A stretch of 51,094 bases of DNA from DASPGX01 sp035620375 (GTDB lineage Bacteria > Patescibacteriota > Minisyncoccia > 2-02-FULL-40-12 > GWA2-44-9). The notes beneath the pieces are model-generated. The model ran no database searches. It worked only from the letters and a program-made list of their open reading frames with translations, and was not told the DNA's origin. Each line of letters starts with the position of its first letter. Position 1 is the stretch's first letter. Made by a program: the position numbers and the translations under genes. This document shows, piece by piece, positions 48,323 through 51,094 of the stretch. The DNA lies in NCBI GenBank assembly GCA_035620375.1, contig DASPGX010000025.1, forward strand, positions 1 through 51,094, in the 5' to 3' direction.

Positions 48323-49576
48323 ATGCGAAAACGGCTGACGAAGTTCTGGAAAGCGCTCGGACCCGGCCTGACGACAGGCGCGGCGGGCAATGACCCTTCC
48401 GCCATCGCCACGTACTCCCTGGCGGGAGGCCGGTTCGCGTACGGACTCTCCTGGATGGTGGTGTTCCTGACGCCGTTCATGATTGCCATCCAGAACATGT
48501 GTGCGCGCATCGGCGCGCTCTCGGGCTGCGGACTCGCGGGGAACCTCAAGCGCCACTATCCCTCGTGGGTGCTGGGCATCACCGTCGTCACGGTCGTATT
48601 CACGAGCGTACTGAACGTCGCCGCGAACCTCTACGGCATGGCCGGCGCCCTGAACCTCGTCATCCCGCTCTCCGTTCCGGTGCTGTCGGTCGTCACCGCG
48701 GGTTTGGTCATCGTGCTGGTCATCAAACTGCGCTACCGCACCATCGCCGCCATTTTCAAATGGTTCGCGCTCTCGCTTTTCGTCTATCTTGTCGCGGCGG
48801 TAACCGTCGGACAGGACTGGCCGGAACTCCTCCGCCGTGCGCTCGTGCCGGGCATCCCCTGGAACCGCGACGGCCTGCTCATGATGTTCGCGGTCCTGGG
48901 AACGACGCTGTCCCCGTACCTCTTTTTCTGGCAGGCCAGCGAGGAAGCCGAGGTCACGCGCCAGGAGCGCCCCGGCCTGCGGATATGCAAGTTCCGCGAG
49001 GTGCCGCGCGGCGTACTGGCGCAGATTGATACCGACACCAAGCTCGGCATGATTTTCTCCAACACCATCGCGTTCTTCATCATCGCGCTGGCGGCAACCA
49101 CGCTGTACGGCGCGGGAGCGCACGGCATCGAGTCCCTGCGCGACGCCGCCTCTGCCCTTGAGCCTATCGCGGGCCGGTACGCGTTCCTTCTGTTCTCCGT
49201 CGGCCTCGTCGGTTCCGGCCTGCTCGCGATTCCCGTACTTGCCGGCGGCGGAGCGTACGTCCTTTCGGAATCCTTCGGCTGGGGCGCCAGCATCGACCAT
49301 CCGTTCTCCAAGGCACGGAACTTCTACGTCGTCATGGTGCTCGCCATCCTGAGCAGCGTTCTTGTTCCGCTCCTCGGCATCTCGCCTATCCAGGCGCTGT
49401 TCTGGGTCGCCATCATCAACGCGGCGGTCGCTCCCCTGCTTCTGATGCTCATCATCCAGATGGCGAACAATCCGAAGATTGTCGGCGAACACACGAGCGC
49501 GCCCTCGGTGCACTGGCTGGGCGTCGGCGCGATGTTCATCATGTTGACCGGTTCGTTCGTTGTCTTATTCTCCTGA
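48323..49576 (+). CDS. Nramp-related metal transporter
   Basis: 417 residues, about 11 spans. TM1 has GAAGNDPSAIATYSLAG, a rearranged form of the Nramp DPGN motif. The TM6 region has GTTLSPYLFFWQASEEAEV where classical Nramp has the AxxMPH metal motif, so the metal Met is missing. This places it with the Nramp-related proteins, some of which prefer Mg or Al over Mn or Fe. The ATG is 6 nt after TGCTATACT (48308-48316): leaderless. cysS follows after 12 nt. Confidence 0.85.
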   Translation: MRKRLTKFWKALGPGLTTGAAGNDPSAIATYSLAGGRFAYGLSWMVVFLTPFMIAIQNMCARIGALSGCGLAGNLKRHYPSWVLGITVVTVVFTSVLNVAANLYGMAGALNLVIPLSVPVLSVVTAGLVIVLVIKLRYRTIAAIFKWFALSLFVYLVAAVTVGQDWPELLRRALVPGIPWNRDGLLMMFAVLGTTLSPYLFFWQASEEAEVTRQERPGLRICKFREVPRGVLAQIDTDTKLGMIFSNTIAFFIIALAATTLYGAGAHGIESLRDAASALEPIAGRYAFLLFSVGLVGSGLLAIPVLAGGGAYVLSESFGWGASIDHPFSKARNFYVVMVLAILSSVLVPLLGISPIQALFWVAIINAAVAPLLLMLIIQMANNPKIVGEHTSAPSVHWLGVGAMFIMLTGSFVVLFS

Positions 49577-49588
49577 GACCGGAATCCT

Positions 49589-50977
49589 ATGACCGTACGC
49601 CTGTACAACTCACTGACCCGCACGGTTGAAGTTCTTCAGCCGCGCAAGGACAAGCACGTGGACATGTTCGTCTGCGGACCGACGGTGTACGACCTGGTGC
49701 ATATCGGCAACGCGCGGACCTTCGCCGTGTTCGACGTCGCCGCAAAGTGGCTCCGGTACCGCGGGTTCGCCGTGCGGTACATCCAGAACATCACGGACGT
49801 GGACGATAAAATCATCGCCCGCGCCGCCGCGGAAAAGGAGGACCCCGCGGCCTACGCCGAACGGTACTACCGCGAGTTCATGCGGGACATGAGCGCGCTG
49901 GGCAATACCGCCGTGGACACGTTCGTACGGGCCACCGAGCACATCCCGCAGGTCATCGCGCAGGTGAAGGCGCTCCGGGACAAGGGGTTCGCATATCTCA
50001 TTGAAGGCGACGGCTGGTACTTCGACCTCGCCAAATTCCCCGGCTACGGAAAACTCTCCGGCCGGACCGCCCTGCAGGCGGACGACGCGGTGAGCCGGAT
50101 TGACGAGAACCCGGACAAGCGCAACCCGGGCGACTTCTGCGTCTGGAAGATTTCCAAGCCGGACGAGCCGTCATGGGACGACGACGAACTGGGACGCGGA
50201 CGTCCGGGCTGGCATATCGAGGACACGGCGATGACCGAGGCCTACTTCGGGCCCCAGTACGACCTGCACGGCGGGGGTATAGACCTGAAATTCCCCCACC
50301 ACGAGGCGGAAATCGCCCAGCAGGAGGCGGCGTCGGGCAAGGTGCCGTTCGTCCGCCACTGGATGCACGCGGGATTCCTTCAGGTTGCCGGCGGGAAAAT
50401 GTCCAAGTCGGTCGGCAACATCATCTCCCTGCGCGATGCGCTGAAGCAGTGGCCTGCCGAGGCGCTCCGCTTTTTCTTCCTGTCCGCGGTCTGGCATGAA
50501 CCGTTGGCGCTGTCCGACGAGGCACTCAAGGCATCGGCGGCCGCGGTGCAGCGTCTCGGGGAGCTCCGGCGGAAACTCGTAACCTTCTCTTCGGATAAAG
50601 CCGCCGACAGATTCGGCGTGGCCGTTGCTGACGCACGTGCGGAGGTTGAGAACGCAATGGACGACGATCTGAATACTCCCAAGGCGTTCGGCGCGGTATT
50701 CTCGCTGGTCGCGCAAATGAACGCGGGCGCGGAGGAGGGATTTTCCGATAGAGATGCATCCGCAGCGGAATCCTTCTTTGCATTCGTTTCGGAAGTTTTC
50801 GGCGTCGTTCCCTCCGCTTCGCATGCTCCGGCGGAAGTGGATGCTCTGGTGGGTGAGCGCGAGCAGGCACGGGCACGCAAAGACTGGGACGTCGCCGACC
50901 GCATCCGCGGTCAGCTCGGGGAAATGGGCTGGACTGTTGACGATACTCCCTACGGTCCGCTGGTGAAGAAGAAATGA
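49589..50977 (+). CDS. cysS: Cysteinyl-tRNA synthetase
   Basis: 462 residues, full length. FVCGPTVYDLVHIGNARTF (zinc Cys and HIGH), IEDTAM...LHGGGIDLKFPHHEAEIAQ and KMSKSVGN are all present, with a helical C-terminal anticodon region. Joins Cys to tRNA-Cys. Probably co-transcribed with the Nramp-like gene. Confidence 0.97.
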   Translation: MTVRLYNSLTRTVEVLQPRKDKHVDMFVCGPTVYDLVHIGNARTFAVFDVAAKWLRYRGFAVRYIQNITDVDDKIIARAAAEKEDPAAYAERYYREFMRDMSALGNTAVDTFVRATEHIPQVIAQVKALRDKGFAYLIEGDGWYFDLAKFPGYGKLSGRTALQADDAVSRIDENPDKRNPGDFCVWKISKPDEPSWDDDELGRGRPGWHIEDTAMTEAYFGPQYDLHGGGIDLKFPHHEAEIAQQEAASGKVPFVRHWMHAGFLQVAGGKMSKSVGNIISLRDALKQWPAEALRFFFLSAVWHEPLALSDEALKASAAAVQRLGELRRKLVTFSSDKAADRFGVAVADARAEVENAMDDDLNTPKAFGAVFSLVAQMNAGAEEGFSDRDASAAESFFAFVSEVFGVVPSASHAPAEVDALVGEREQARARKDWDVADRIRGQLGEMGWTVDDTPYGPLVKKK

Positions 50978-50979
50978 TA

Positions 50980-51003
50980 AACGGTCCGCCGCAGCGGACC
51001 GTT
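50980..51003. terminator. Bidirectional terminator, word C copy 2
   Basis: Perfect 10-bp stem AACGGTCCGC-CGCA-GCGGACCGTT, then CTCTCTATT. Same core as 20243-20280. Confidence 0.85.
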
Positions 51004-51007
51004 CTCT

Positions 51008-51094
51008 CTATTCACTTGTGTGTGTACGCAGTTGGCGGACCGTTTCCCACTCCAGGTAGCCGGGAAACTTCTCTATCTCGTCCAGGAACGGCAA
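51008..51094 (-). CDS. Partial hypothetical gene, C-terminal end
   Basis: Open frame entering from the right edge and ending at TAG 51008-51010. The last 28 residues include FLDEIEKFPGYLEWETVRQL. The convergent terminator beside it supports a real gene end. Too short to name. Confidence 0.45.
   Translation of the reverse strand: MPFLDEIEKFPGYLEWETVRQLRTHTSE

Noticed and set aside
48272..49513. 413-residue open frame on the minus strand
   Set aside because: Antisense shadow of the Nramp-like gene; highly charged, no domain.
1..51094. CRISPR array, insertion sequence or tRNA gene
   Set aside because: No regularly spaced repeats, no transposase motifs with terminal repeats and no complete cloverleaf with a GGTTCGAnTCC arm were seen by eye; tRNAscan-SE would settle the last point.

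Overview
The window is a compact chromosomal stretch of a high-GC bacterium (about 60 % GC by eye, standard stops with TGA used often). The gene set points to a Candidate Phyla Radiation (Patescibacteria) genome: many very small proteins, a PEGA-domain membrane protein, an MreB-led surface-glycan operon, a YibE/F-like membrane protein, an EF-P with an atypical loop, MurA with Asp in place of the catalytic Cys, and a thioredoxin with a Met/Asp-rich linker. This placement is an inference from gene content. No rRNA, tRNA, CRISPR array or insertion sequence was seen.

Layout. 1-8.5 kb: an accessory-looking array of small, mostly membrane or zinc-binding proteins on both strands, driven by very similar promoters (TTGAnT-N17-TATAAT, usually TGGTATAAT). 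It includes a DUF1653 protein, a DUF5317-like protein, a HIT protein, a C39-like cysteine peptidase, a zinc-finger nucleotidyltransferase, a CYTH protein and two methyltransferases. 9-20.2 kb: a divergent PEGA gene, then one ten-gene operon with overlapping or nearly touching genes: mreB, five glycosyltransferases, an O-antigen ligase/polymerase-like protein, an LCP ligase, a CtpA-type protease and rplI. Together these would make a surface glycan and fix it to the cell wall. 20.3-23.2 kb: rpmA, a small anchored Cys/His-motif protein, an overlapping nuclease pair (PD-(D/E)XK plus DEDDy exonuclease), three large nested hairpins and a 277-nt structured RNA candidate on the minus strand. This is the most unusual part of the window. 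23.2-26.9 kb: gltX, M23 peptidase and the YibE/F-like gene (minus). 27-33.8 kb: def, fmt, Zn/Mn-type ABC transporter, murB, murA, efp. 34-39.1 kb: a CYTH-kinase fusion, small hypotheticals, a short dnaJ. 39.2-42.9 kb: the heat-shock cluster hrcA-grpE-hsp20-dnaK behind a CIRCE operator. 43-51.1 kb: membrane proteins, a redox operon (two thioredoxin-fold proteins and CcdA), a caspase-fold protein, an Nramp-like transporter and cysS.

Regulatory style. At eight genes the -10 hexamer lies exactly 6 nt before the start codon, so transcription should begin at or next to the ATG (leaderless mRNA). Small accessory genes instead carry GGAGG sites. Terminators reuse a few hairpin sequences, above all AACGGCTCA...TGAGCCGTT (five copies).
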